Positions 42,143 through 50,412 of a DNA stretch of 64,000 bases are shown piece by piece. This DNA comes from Mediannikoviicoccus sp037890055. Lineage in GTDB: Bacteria; Bacillota; Clostridia; Tissierellales; Peptoniphilaceae. The notes beneath the pieces are model-generated. The model had not been told where the DNA came from. It saw only the letters and a list, made by a program, of their open reading frames with translations, and ran no database searches. Each line of letters starts with the position of its first letter. The stretch's first letter is position 1. The translations under genes and the position numbers were made by a program. The stretch lies in the NCBI GenBank assembly GCA_037890055.1, contig JBBKBD010000009.1; one strand, written 5' to 3'.

Positions 42143-43153
42143 ATGAAATTTGAAAATATTTTTAAGAATAAGATAATAGTAGCTTCCATATGCTCTTTAA
42201 TCCTACTACTAGCCATTTTTTTTCTTACAAGAGGAGGATATGTAAAGAATTTTACAAATCTTCCAATAGAAGGTGACTACACTAATATCGTTATTGGACC
42301 TAAACAGGTCTTTATTTTAAAAGATGGATACATTGGTAGTTTCTCAAAAGAAGGTAAGGAGATTAAGAGAATTAACCTGCCTTTAAAAGGTGGAAACATC
42401 GTAGGAGATAAAGATTTTATTGTGTATTATAGCAATGCGAATATTTATCTTTTGGACAAGTCAGGAAAGATTAAAGCAAGTCAAAAATTAAATTTTCCAA
42501 TTGAAGACTGCGTTATAAAAAATAATAGAGCGCTGGCAGTTGGGAAGAACTCATATGCAGTTATCGATTCTTCAGAAAATATTATCTGCAAGGGAAAGAT
42601 AAATGGAAGGATTATTACTTATGACTTGGGTGATGAAAAAGCTATTATAACATCAATTGTCAAAAAAGATGAAGAAGAAAATAATGTAATTTCTTTTATG
42701 TATAGTGTAGATTTAAATGATAAAAAGGAAACCGTAGTAACCTTTCCGAATGAACTAATCTTTTATAGCGAAGCCTTTCAAGACGGACATGTTTTAACGG
42801 TGTCAAATATTGAGGCAAGGGTTATGAAAGATGAAGTCATATTGGGAAAGAAAAAGATAAATGATTTTAAATCGGCACGTGCCTACAAAAATAATATCTT
42901 TATTCTTGAAGATGACAAATTAGGCGTATATGATTTAAACCTAATTAATCAAAAGAAAATGGAGTTAAAGGGAGATTTTTCTTCCTTAGCTATATTAAAA
43001 GACAAGGTCTACTTATATAATTCAAAGGGCTTTGCCATGTATGAAAATGGAATGGTAAAAGATTTTGTTCAAACTGAAGAAGTGCAAGATGTAATTGTAA
43101 ATTCTTCTGACATTTTCTTTATACATTCAAATTCAATAAGTGTTGAAAATTAG
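42143..43153 (+). CDS. Membrane-anchored beta-propeller-like protein (DUF5711-like)
   Basis: A 336-residue protein with one N-terminal membrane helix (residues about 11-29) and an extracytoplasmic domain made of repeated short beta-strand units (GYIGSFSKEGKEI, NIYLLDKSGKI, SYAVIDSSENI), as in PQQ-like or DUF5711 propellers of Clostridia. No enzyme motif is visible. It is 10 bases upstream of the YedF gene. The family call is tentative. Confidence 0.6.
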   Translation: MKFENIFKNKIIVASICSLILLLAIFFLTRGGYVKNFTNLPIEGDYTNIVIGPKQVFILKDGYIGSFSKEGKEIKRINLPLKGGNIVGDKDFIVYYSNANIYLLDKSGKIKASQKLNFPIEDCVIKNNRALAVGKNSYAVIDSSENIICKGKINGRIITYDLGDEKAIITSIVKKDEEENNVISFMYSVDLNDKKETVVTFPNELIFYSEAFQDGHVLTVSNIEARVMKDEVILGKKKINDFKSARAYKNNIFILEDDKLGVYDLNLINQKKMELKGDFSSLAILKDKVYLYNSKGFAMYENGMVKDFVQTEEVQDVIVNSSDIFFIHSNSISVEN

Positions 43154-43163
43154 GAGGTAGAAA

Positions 43164-43748
43164 ATGGAAAAAATTAATGCAAAGGGACTATTATGTCCAA
43201 AACCAGTAATTATCACTAAACAAAAATTAGACGAAATGACTGAAGGAACTGTGGAAGTTCAAGCTGACAATCAAGTTTGTGTAAACAATCTTGAAAAATA
43301 TGCAAAGGGTCAAGGATTTGAGTTTGACTACAAGAAGTTTGCTGAAGACGACTTCCTTGTAACTATAGTTAAGTCAAAGGACTCAGTTGCTACAGAAGTA
43401 GCGTCAGAAGAAGATTTCACACTAGCTATAACTTCAAACACCATGGGTGGTGGAGATGAAGAACTAGGAAAGATTCTTATTAAGTCATTTGTATATACAG
43501 TTTCTCAAACAAAGCCACTACCAAAGACAATTGTATTCTATAACAAGGGAGTTTTTCTAACTTGCGAAGGTTCAGAAGTTCTAGATGACTTAAAGGCAAT
43601 GGCAGCTGAAGGTGTAGAAATTGTATCATGCGGAACATGCCTTGACTACTACAACCTAAAGGACAAACTTCAAATAGGAGATATTTCAAATATGTACACA
43701 ATCTATGAAAAGATTTCAACTCCTAATAAGAATGTGATTATAAGATAA
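43164..43748 (+). CDS. yedF: YedF-type sulfurtransferase-like protein (TusA + DsrE domains)
   Basis: A 194-residue protein with a TusA domain (residues 1-75; conserved Cys in GLLCPKPVI) fused to a DsrE-like domain (with GSEVLDDLKAM and SCGTCLDYY). This is the architecture of YedF, which co-occurs with selenium use. It is translated with the DUF3343 gene (one-base overlap), the usual partner. No selD, selA or selB is in the window, so a selenium role is inferred from family association. Confidence 0.88.
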   Translation: MEKINAKGLLCPKPVIITKQKLDEMTEGTVEVQADNQVCVNNLEKYAKGQGFEFDYKKFAEDDFLVTIVKSKDSVATEVASEEDFTLAITSNTMGGGDEELGKILIKSFVYTVSQTKPLPKTIVFYNKGVFLTCEGSEVLDDLKAMAAEGVEIVSCGTCLDYYNLKDKLQIGDISNMYTIYEKISTPNKNVIIR

Positions 43749-43999
43749 TGAAGTACTTAATGTTAACATTTGAATCTGTAAATCATACGATGATGACAGA
43801 GAGCAAGTTAAAGGCAGATGGCTTTGAAATAAAGACAATACCAACTCCAAGGGAAATATCCAACAGCTGTGGACTTACCATAAGAATGAGTATGGAAGAC
43901 CTAGAAAAGGTAAAAGGATATAAAGATAGCCTACCTATAGCTCATATTTGGGAGTACACTGCAGATGGTGCTGGAAATAAAGCGGAGAAGATAGATTAA
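43748..43999 (+). CDS. DUF3343 protein
   Basis: An 83-residue protein (LMLTFESVNHTMMTESKL, PTPREISNSCGLTIR) typical of DUF3343, a small family linked to YedF and cysteine/selenium metabolism. Its start overlaps the yedF stop and its stop overlaps the mscS start (TAATG). Confidence 0.85.
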   Translation: MKYLMLTFESVNHTMMTESKLKADGFEIKTIPTPREISNSCGLTIRMSMEDLEKVKGYKDSLPIAHIWEYTADGAGNKAEKID

Positions 44000-44841
44000 T
44001 GACTCAGCTTCGAGAGCTTTATTTACAATTAAAAACATTTTTCTATATTGATGGCACAAAGGACCTTAATATATTTGGGAAGTTTGCAGTAAGTATTTTA
44101 ATATTCCTAATTACATTGTTTTTAGCAAAAGTTGTAACAAGATTTGTTTTTGAAAAATTTTTAATGGCAGAAACTAAAAAGTTTAAAAATGTAATTGGTG
44201 AGACAACCCAAGGCAAGACCATAGCATCTGCAGTAGAAAACACTTTACGATATATAATTTACTTTTTTGGAGTGCTACAAATACTTGAAGTTTTTAAAGT
44301 TGGTAGGAGCTTAACCGTTGGTGTTGCCGGAATAGGTGGGGTTGCCATCGGTTTTGGATCTCAGTTTATAGTAAGGGACTTTATATCCGGACTGTTTGCA
44401 CTAATAGAAGACCAATATGGAATAGGAGACAATGTTTTAATAAATGGAACAATTTCAGGAGTTGTTGAACAATTTGGAATGAGGACAACAAAGATAAGAG
44501 GCTTTGATGGCTCTATTACAAACATTGCCAATGGTTCAATACAAACTGTAAAGAATATGTCCAGATCAAACCAAAGGGCTCTTGTGGAAATGACCATACC
44601 TAAAGGATTGTCTATTGAAGATTGTACAAAAGTTGTGGAGATATTGGGAGATGAGTTAGGTAAAAATAAAAATGTAACGGTAAAACCATATATCTACGGA
44701 ATAACTGGAGTGGGTAACTTTGACAATATAAAAATAACCGTTGTAGGTTGGGCAAAACCAGGTGAACAATATTGGTTGGAACTTCAAATTAGAAAAAGAT
44801 TTTTAGAGCTTTGTGAAAATTACAAGAGTTCTAATTTATAA
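43999..44841 (+). CDS. Small-conductance mechanosensitive channel (MscS family)
   Basis: A 280-residue membrane protein with about three helices and the MscS pore and beta domain: the Gly/Ala-rich pore helix GVAGIGGVAIGFGSQFIVRDFISG and the following GDNVLING strand. It releases solutes under hypo-osmotic stress. It is coupled to DUF3343 upstream and DUF951 downstream. Confidence 0.92.
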   Translation: MTQLRELYLQLKTFFYIDGTKDLNIFGKFAVSILIFLITLFLAKVVTRFVFEKFLMAETKKFKNVIGETTQGKTIASAVENTLRYIIYFFGVLQILEVFKVGRSLTVGVAGIGGVAIGFGSQFIVRDFISGLFALIEDQYGIGDNVLINGTISGVVEQFGMRTTKIRGFDGSITNIANGSIQTVKNMSRSNQRALVEMTIPKGLSIEDCTKVVEILGDELGKNKNVTVKPYIYGITGVGNFDNIKITVVGWAKPGEQYWLELQIRKRFLELCENYKSSNL

Positions 44842-44851
44842 GGTGGTACCA

Positions 44852-45109
44852 ATGAAGTATAAAGTTGGAGATATTATAACTTTAAAAAAAGGACATCCAT
44901 GTGGCGAAAATAATTGGAAGATACTTCGCACTGGTATGGATATTAAATTGGAATGTCAGGGTTGTAATAAGGCAATATGGCTAGAAAGACCAGAGTTTGA
45001 GAAAAAACTTAGGCGTATTAAAGACTCAACTGGTAAGTTTGTATCAATAGTGCATTATGAACCTGAAGAAAATATAGAAGGGGATGTGGAATATAATGAA
45101 AAAATTTAA
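44852..45109 (+). CDS. DUF951 family protein
   Basis: An 85-residue protein with the typical start KVGDIITLKKGHPCG and a conserved CQGC pair before the RPEFEKKL stretch. DUF951 genes commonly follow mscS in Firmicutes; function is unknown, probably nucleic-acid or metal binding. ATG 44852 follows AAGGTGG; an upstream in-frame ATG at 44813 is inside mscS. Confidence 0.88.
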   Translation: MKYKVGDIITLKKGHPCGENNWKILRTGMDIKLECQGCNKAIWLERPEFEKKLRRIKDSTGKFVSIVHYEPEENIEGDVEYNEKI

Positions 45110-46781
45110 CAAAATAGTTTTGAGCTTTCTTTTAGCTTTTTCTTTCTTATTGCCTAGTATTGCAATGGCAGAAGAAGCAAAAAAGAATGAAGGAACACAG
45201 ACTACGGGAGTTACAGAAGCTACAGAAGCTCCAAAGGCAACTGAAAAAAAGGAAGCTACAGAAGCTCCAAAGGTTACTAATGAAAGAGAATATCCTGTAG
45301 TAAAGATAACTAAAATAACTTTAAACGAAATAGAATATACTAACAAAAACAAAATAGATGAAATATTAAAAGATCTTGAATTAAAATGGTCATTTGGAGA
45401 TAAAATTACATCTAAAGTTGATTCTTCTGAAATAAAGTTATATGGAGTTGGAGCAAATAGTCAAAAAGTAGATTTCACAATAGGAAATAAATTTTATAAA
45501 TATCTTGGCTCATCAATAAATACTGATGCTGGCATTGGCAAAAATGATGCAAAAGATTTTTCTTTTATCATTAAGCAAAAAGATAATACTGCAAGTATTA
45601 CTATTCAAAGAGATACTTTTAACTTAAAAGTTAAAGTAACAGGACCTAAGATACAACTTAATAAATTAAAAGTTAAACTAAATGGATATCCAATTGAACT
45701 TGGTAAAGACATTTCCGTATTTAAAGGAACCAAAAACAAATTAGATTTTACAGGTTACGATAACAATTTTGTAATTTATAAAGATGGAAAAGCTATAAAA
45801 TCACCATACGAATTCACAATGTCAGAAAAATATGATTGGGAATTTGAATTAAAACCTAGCAGAAGCGTTAACAGACTTTCTGGAACAGATAGATTTTTAA
45901 CTGCATTAGACACTGCAAGAGAAGTAAACCAAAAACCAGAAACTGTTATAGTTGCAAATGGAAGAAAAGGTTCTGCAGACGCACTTGCAGCAGGACCACT
46001 TGCAAAGGCACTTAATGCTCCAATTTTACTTGTTGATACTGATACTATTAACAAAGAAGTCTTAGACTATATTCACAATGATAACCTTAAGAAGATAGTT
46101 GTTGTAGGTGGAAAAGGTTCAGTTTCAAGTAAGATATTTAATGAATTAAAAGGTAACAACTCTACTTTAAAAGTAGAAAGAATAGCTGGAAATAATAGAT
46201 ACGAAACTTCACAAAAAATTGTTAAAGAGCTTATTGAAAAACATGGCTATAACAAAGAAGTAATTTTAGTTGATGGTAGACAAAATGCAGACGCACTTTC
46301 AGCAGCGCCTTACGCAGTTCTAAAAAAATCACCAATACTACTTGTATCACCAAACATGAACAATGCTCAAGCAAAGAGATTTCTAAGCGGATTAGAAGTT
46401 AAAACTTCAGTTGTAATTGGTGGAAATAGCTCTGTAAGTAAACTAACTGTTAATTCACTAGGACTTAATAACAGTTTAAGAATTGAAGGAACAAACCGTT
46501 ATATAACTTCACAAGAAGTTTGTAAAAAGCTTCAAGCAGAAAAGGATTATATTAATTCATTAATCATTGCAAATGGAACAGATCAATATTCCATTGACGC
46601 ATTAACAGCATCATCACTTTTGAATAAGGTTAATGCACCAATTCTACTAGTAGATGGAAAGTCATATACAGATAGTTTAAAGAAATTTGTTGATGAGTTA
46701 AAACTTAATCCATTCAATGCATATTTAGTTGGTGGAGAAAAGGCAATTAGTGCTGAAATAAACAATAATATAGGTTATTAA
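45096..46781 (+). CDS. Secreted protein with three CWB2 cell-wall-binding repeats
   Basis: A 561-residue protein: signal peptide (about 1-25, ending AMA), a Thr/Glu/Ala-rich linker, an unassigned beta-rich domain (about 65-255) and three CWB2 repeats beginning RLSGTDRFLT, RIAGNNRYET and RIEGTNRYIT, each with an ILLV strand. Three CWB2 repeats together anchor surface proteins to cell-wall anionic polymers. The start at 45096 overlaps the DUF951 stop by 14 bases; an ATG at 45084 is less likely. A terminator follows. Confidence 0.88.
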   Translation: MKKFNKIVLSFLLAFSFLLPSIAMAEEAKKNEGTQTTGVTEATEAPKATEKKEATEAPKVTNEREYPVVKITKITLNEIEYTNKNKIDEILKDLELKWSFGDKITSKVDSSEIKLYGVGANSQKVDFTIGNKFYKYLGSSINTDAGIGKNDAKDFSFIIKQKDNTASITIQRDTFNLKVKVTGPKIQLNKLKVKLNGYPIELGKDISVFKGTKNKLDFTGYDNNFVIYKDGKAIKSPYEFTMSEKYDWEFELKPSRSVNRLSGTDRFLTALDTAREVNQKPETVIVANGRKGSADALAAGPLAKALNAPILLVDTDTINKEVLDYIHNDNLKKIVVVGGKGSVSSKIFNELKGNNSTLKVERIAGNNRYETSQKIVKELIEKHGYNKEVILVDGRQNADALSAAPYAVLKKSPILLVSPNMNNAQAKRFLSGLEVKTSVVIGGNSSVSKLTVNSLGLNNSLRIEGTNRYITSQEVCKKLQAEKDYINSLIIANGTDQYSIDALTASSLLNKVNAPILLVDGKSYTDSLKKFVDELKLNPFNAYLVGGEKAISAEINNNIGY

Positions 46782-46789
46782 TATTATAG

Positions 46790-46814
46790 AGGGCCGCTTA
46801 GGCGGTCCTTTTTT
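46790..46814 (+). terminator. Terminator after the CWB2 protein gene
   Basis: A GC-rich stem (AGGGCCGC with GCGGTCCT, one G-U) and a T run. Confidence 0.85.
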
Positions 46815-46871
46815 ATGAAAATTTTGACATATGGACTCAAATTTAATAATATAAAAAAGAAGGGGGTAATT

Positions 46872-47708
46872 ATGTCTAATTGTAATAGTGGAGGATGTTC
46901 AGGATGCAGCCACTCATCTGGATGTGGTCATGCGCAAAATCCTGTTGATTTTAAGATAAATCCTTACGAAACAACAAAAATTAAAAAAATCATAGGAGTT
47001 GTTTCAGGAAAGGGAGGAGTTGGAAAGTCACTAGTAACTTCAATGCTTGCTAGCGAAATGGCAAGAAAGGGTTACAAGGTTGGAGTTATGGACGGTGATA
47101 TTACCGGACCAAGTATTCCAAAGTACTTTGGCTTAAAAGGCAATGCGACTTCAAACGAGGAAGGAAAAATTTATCCAGTTATAACTAAGAATGATATAAA
47201 AGTAATGTCCATAAATTTACTTTTAGAAAATGAAACCGATCCTGTAGTATGGAGAGGTCCAGTTGTTGCTGGAGTTATAAAACAATTTTATCAAGAAGTA
47301 CTATGGGAAGAACTAGATTATTTATTCATAGACTTGCCACCGGGAACAGGTGATGTACCACTAACTATATTTCAATCACTTCCAATAGATGGAATTGTGG
47401 TTGTTACAACACCAAATGAACTTGTTGAAATAATTGTAAAAAAGGCAATTAAAATGGCAAAGCTTATGAATGTTCCAGTACTTGGTCTTGTTGAAAATAT
47501 GTCATATTTAAAGTGCCCTTGCTGTAACGAAGAGATTTCAGTTTTTGGAGAAAGCAAAATTGAAAAAATTTCTAAAGAATTAAATATCACAACTTTCTCA
47601 AAAGTTCCAGTAAATACAGAAATCTCTAAAGCAACAGAGAGCGGAAAAATATATGAACTAAAAGAAGACTTTTTATACGACATAATTGAAAGAATTGAAA
47701 TTTTATAA
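46872..47708 (+). CDS. Mrp/ApbC-type Fe-S cluster carrier ATPase
   Basis: A 278-residue P-loop ATPase with VSGKGGVGKS near residue 50, DGDITGPSIP and FIDLPPGTGD, and CPCC near the C-terminus that binds the transferable 4Fe-4S cluster. A Cys/His-rich N-terminal extension (CNSGGCSGCSHSSGCGH) adds a possible second metal site, common in clostridial homologues. The start at 46872 follows AGGGGG; the upstream in-frame ATG at 46815 is next to the preceding terminator. Confidence 0.92.
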   Translation: MSNCNSGGCSGCSHSSGCGHAQNPVDFKINPYETTKIKKIIGVVSGKGGVGKSLVTSMLASEMARKGYKVGVMDGDITGPSIPKYFGLKGNATSNEEGKIYPVITKNDIKVMSINLLLENETDPVVWRGPVVAGVIKQFYQEVLWEELDYLFIDLPPGTGDVPLTIFQSLPIDGIVVVTTPNELVEIIVKKAIKMAKLMNVPVLGLVENMSYLKCPCCNEEISVFGESKIEKISKELNITTFSKVPVNTEISKATESGKIYELKEDFLYDIIERIEIL

Positions 47709-47712
47709 AATG

Positions 47713-47733
47713 AGGGGCGTAATGCCCCTTTTT
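47713..47733 (+). terminator. Terminator after mrp
   Basis: AGGGGC and GCCCCT arms around a five-base loop, then a T run. Confidence 0.85.
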
Positions 47734-47825
47734 AATTTATTAAAATAAATTTTATACTAACAACTTTCACGACAATATTAATAATTGTTAAAAAGTATTG
47801 CATAATATTGCCGTCTATAGTAAAA

Positions 47826-47926
47826 TATAATTGTAAATAAAGAATGATAATATTCATTATCTTATTAACCTAGTTTAGTTTATTTGAGTTGTTACATATT
47901 TTAAGCGACCTATAGTCGCTTAAAAT
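47826..47926 (+). promoter_or_regulatory. Operator-like palindrome and strong stem-loop upstream of LysR gene
   Basis: TATAAT at 47826-47831 is followed by GATAATATTCATTATC (47846-47861), an inverted repeat of Fur-like half sites with four bases between. A perfect 12-bp stem with a CTATA loop lies at 47898-47926, with no T tract directly after. The LysR start is 72 bases further on. It may be a regulated leader or a small RNA; no gene lies in this 289-bp gap. Confidence 0.45.
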
Positions 47927-47997
47927 TGTAAAAGAATTATTGCCGATTTTTTAAAAAGCGTTGATTAATTTAACCTGATAATAAAGGGAGGATTAAT

Positions 47998-48897
47998 ATG
48001 GACTTTAAACAATTGGAGATTTTTGTAGCCCTTGTACAAAACGAAAGCTTCTCTATTGCTGCAAAGGAACTTGGTATATCTCAACCAACAGTAAGTTTGC
48101 AGATAAAACAATTAGAAGAAGAGTTAGATACAGCTTTGTTCATTAGATCCACAAGAGAACTAAAGGTAACTGAAGCTGGAACGTTGCTTTACAAAGAAGC
48201 TAAGAATCTATTGACAAAAAGAGACAGAGTAATGGAAAAATTTGGAGAGAAGAATCAAAACAAGATTATTGTTGGGGTTTCCAAAATTCCTGCATCACAT
48301 ATTCTTCCAAAGGTATTGCTTAAATACAGAAGAGAGTTTCCAAACATCTCTGTAGTGATTAAAGAAACTAATAGTGTTCAAACTATTAAAAAAGTTTCCG
48401 ACTATATGGTAGACTTAGGAATAGTTGGAATGAAAAAAGACGATGAAAATTGTGACTTTGCACCTATTTTCGAAGATGAATTTGTATTTATCTGCCCAAA
48501 TAATGACTACTATAGAAAGTTGAAAGAGTCAAAGCCTACAATAAGAGAGCTAGTTAGACAACCTATGATCTCAAGAGAAGAAGGCTCTGGAATTAGAAAT
48601 AAGATGGACGCTATTGCAAGTGAAGTTGGTGTAAATCATGATCAATTGGATGTAGTTTTAACAGTTAATGATGATATGTTAGTGAAAAAATTGGTTGGAC
48701 AAGGAGTAGGAACATCTTTCTTCTCCAAAATAGCTGTAGAAGATATGATAGAAGACGGATCTATTATTGCCATACCACTAACTGAAAGTAAAGAAAGATA
48801 TAGAAATCTATATGCATGCTGGAATAAGAAGGTAACTCTTCCAGTTCATGTAAGATCATTCTTAGATTTGATTTTAGATTGTGAAAATGAAATGTAA
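47998..48897 (+). CDS. LysR-family regulator (selenium-associated type)
   Basis: A 299-residue regulator: winged helix-turn-helix (1-60: FSIAAKELGISQPTVSLQIKQLEEEL) and a substrate-binding effector domain (about 88-290). It resembles the LysR group found with YedF/DUF3343 in selenium-using Clostridia, and that pair lies 4 kb upstream. Target and ligand are unknown. GGGAGG precedes the ATG. Confidence 0.87.
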   Translation: MDFKQLEIFVALVQNESFSIAAKELGISQPTVSLQIKQLEEELDTALFIRSTRELKVTEAGTLLYKEAKNLLTKRDRVMEKFGEKNQNKIIVGVSKIPASHILPKVLLKYRREFPNISVVIKETNSVQTIKKVSDYMVDLGIVGMKKDDENCDFAPIFEDEFVFICPNNDYYRKLKESKPTIRELVRQPMISREEGSGIRNKMDAIASEVGVNHDQLDVVLTVNDDMLVKKLVGQGVGTSFFSKIAVEDMIEDGSIIAIPLTESKERYRNLYACWNKKVTLPVHVRSFLDLILDCENEM

Positions 48898-48900
48898 TAA

Positions 48901-48934
48901 AAAATACCCTCGATATTACTCGAGGGTATTTTAG
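48901..48934. terminator. Terminator after LysR gene
   Basis: AAAATACCCTCGA-type stem with a short loop, T-rich end; long and symmetrical, so it may act on both strands. Confidence 0.85.
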
Positions 48935-49022
48935 TATGGTAAAATACTAAATTATATGATACTATATCATTATAATCTATTTAGATTAGTACTTTAATTT
49001 AAAATTCAGAGGGGGTAATGTA

Positions 49023-49787
49023 ATGGCAAGTAATATCAACAGTCCTGCTGAAATGGTTGAGATTAATAGGAATTTATCTGTTTCTAAGACCTCAAATACC
49101 ACAGTAAAAACTTTGATGATGGGACTGCTTGCAGGAATGTTCATAGCAATTGGTGGAGCAGCTTCATCGCTGGTATCAATGTTAGGAGATGGAATGTCAC
49201 CACTTGCAGTAAAGTTATTGGGAAGTGCAATCTTCACAATAGGAATTGTTTCCGTATTGGTTGCAGGAGCGGAACTTTTTACAGGCAATATTCTTATATC
49301 CATTGGACTATATTCAAAAGATATTACAGGAAAGCAAGTTTTAGTAAACTGGTGTAAGGTTTGGATATTTAATTTAATCGGTTCAATATTTTTTGCATGG
49401 CTAATGACAGTAAGCAAAGTGTTTCCTGAAAATGCATTGGAATATTTCCAAAACTTGGCAACAAAAAAAGCGAGTCTAGACTTGGGAACTGCATTTTTTA
49501 GAGGGGTATTATGTAATATTTTAGTATGTCTATCAGTTTGGACTGCAGCGGCGGGCAAGGATGGAATATCTAAGTTTTTCCTATCCGCATTTCCGGTATT
49601 CATTTTTGTATTTTTAGGCTTCGAACACTGTGTTGCAAATATGTATTATTTTCCTCAAGCAATCTTTTTAGGAGCTAATATTTCAATTGGAGCAGTTATA
49701 TCAAGATTATTAATTGTAACTTTAGGAAATATTGTTGGTGGGCTAATAATAGCAACCCCTTACTATATAACCTATGGAAAAAAATAG
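49023..49787 (+). CDS. Formate/nitrite-type channel (FocA/NirC/HSC family)
   Basis: A 254-residue protein with six membrane helices and the family pattern (GLLAGMFIAIGG, AGAELFTGN, NILVCLSVW with a later GFEHCVANMY). FNT channels pass small anions such as formate, nitrite or hydrosulfide; sequence does not say which. A strong AGGGGG ribosome-binding site precedes the start. It stands alone between terminators. Confidence 0.9.
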   Translation: MASNINSPAEMVEINRNLSVSKTSNTTVKTLMMGLLAGMFIAIGGAASSLVSMLGDGMSPLAVKLLGSAIFTIGIVSVLVAGAELFTGNILISIGLYSKDITGKQVLVNWCKVWIFNLIGSIFFAWLMTVSKVFPENALEYFQNLATKKASLDLGTAFFRGVLCNILVCLSVWTAAAGKDGISKFFLSAFPVFIFVFLGFEHCVANMYYFPQAIFLGANISIGAVISRLLIVTLGNIVGGLIIATPYYITYGKK

Positions 49788-49796
49788 AAATTAAAA

Positions 49797-49830
49797 AAAG
49801 AGCAAGAGTTTTACTCGAGCTCTTTTTATT
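49797..49830. terminator. Terminator between FNT channel and superoxide reductase
   Basis: An imperfect stem of AGAGC...GCTCT type with AGAGT/ACTC pairing inside, then T-rich; serves convergent genes. Confidence 0.7.
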
Positions 49831-49838
49831 TTTTAAAT

Positions 49839-50216
49839 TTAACCTTCAACTGTAATATCAACTTCAGAAGTCCATAGACCGTGAATATTGCAATATGAAG
49901 TTGCAATTAGCTTACCACATTTGTTTAACTTAACAGATGTTTTAAGAGATGGTTCAGTGAAAGCATCTCCTTCGCCATGTGCTGAGAATTTTGCATCTGC
50001 AATTTCAACTGCTTTGTTAGAATCTTTTGGAAGGTAATATAATTTAATCCATGCAATGTAATGTTCCATTGTGTTAGGATGTGCAATTTCTTTACCTACA
50101 CAAACCTCTACATTAAAAAGTTCTCCGCTTTTAACCTTTTCAGGTGAAGTTATAGCAGGAACGTGTTTTTCGTTTTTCCAATCAGCTGTTTGGTATAATT
50201 CAGTAATTTTACTCAT
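49839..50216 (-). CDS. Class II superoxide reductase (neelaredoxin/desulfoferrodoxin type)
   Basis: A 125-residue non-haem iron enzyme that reduces superoxide to hydrogen peroxide. The His4-Cys iron site is visible: KHVP, AHPNTMEHYI and CNIHGLW. The N-terminal desulforedoxin domain of class I enzymes is missing, making it class II. The ribosome-binding site is AAAGGGGG. Upstream, TTGTAATAATTTAAA (50259-50273) is a degenerate PerR-like palindrome. With rubrerythrin this forms the usual anaerobic oxidative-stress pathway. Confidence 0.92.
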   Translation of the reverse strand: MSKITELYQTADWKNEKHVPAITSPEKVKSGELFNVEVCVGKEIAHPNTMEHYIAWIKLYYLPKDSNKAVEIADAKFSAHGEGDAFTEPSLKTSVKLNKCGKLIATSYCNIHGLWTSEVDITVEG

Positions 50217-50258
50217 TTAAATCCCCCTTTAATTTAATACACTTCATATATACCACTC

Positions 50259-50273
50259 TTGTAATAATTTAAA
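50259..50273. promoter_or_regulatory. Possible PerR-like operator upstream of superoxide reductase
   Basis: TTGTAATAATTTAAA has the same left half as the perfect palindrome at 41347 and a degenerate right half. Confidence 0.4.
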
Positions 50274-50412
50274 CAAATTTGAAAAGATTTTAAAATTCTT
50301 CAAAAATGAAAAAAAATAACGATAATTAAAAGATTGAACATTTTTTCGTAAACTTCTGTTAATTATTCATGCTATAGGTTATAATTTAGTGTAGGAGAGT
50401 GTAAATGATTTC

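Noticed and set aside
43164..43999. Selenoprotein-coding TGA codons in or near yedF
   Set aside because: The genes read through without internal TGA and no SECIS-like hairpin after a TGA was seen.
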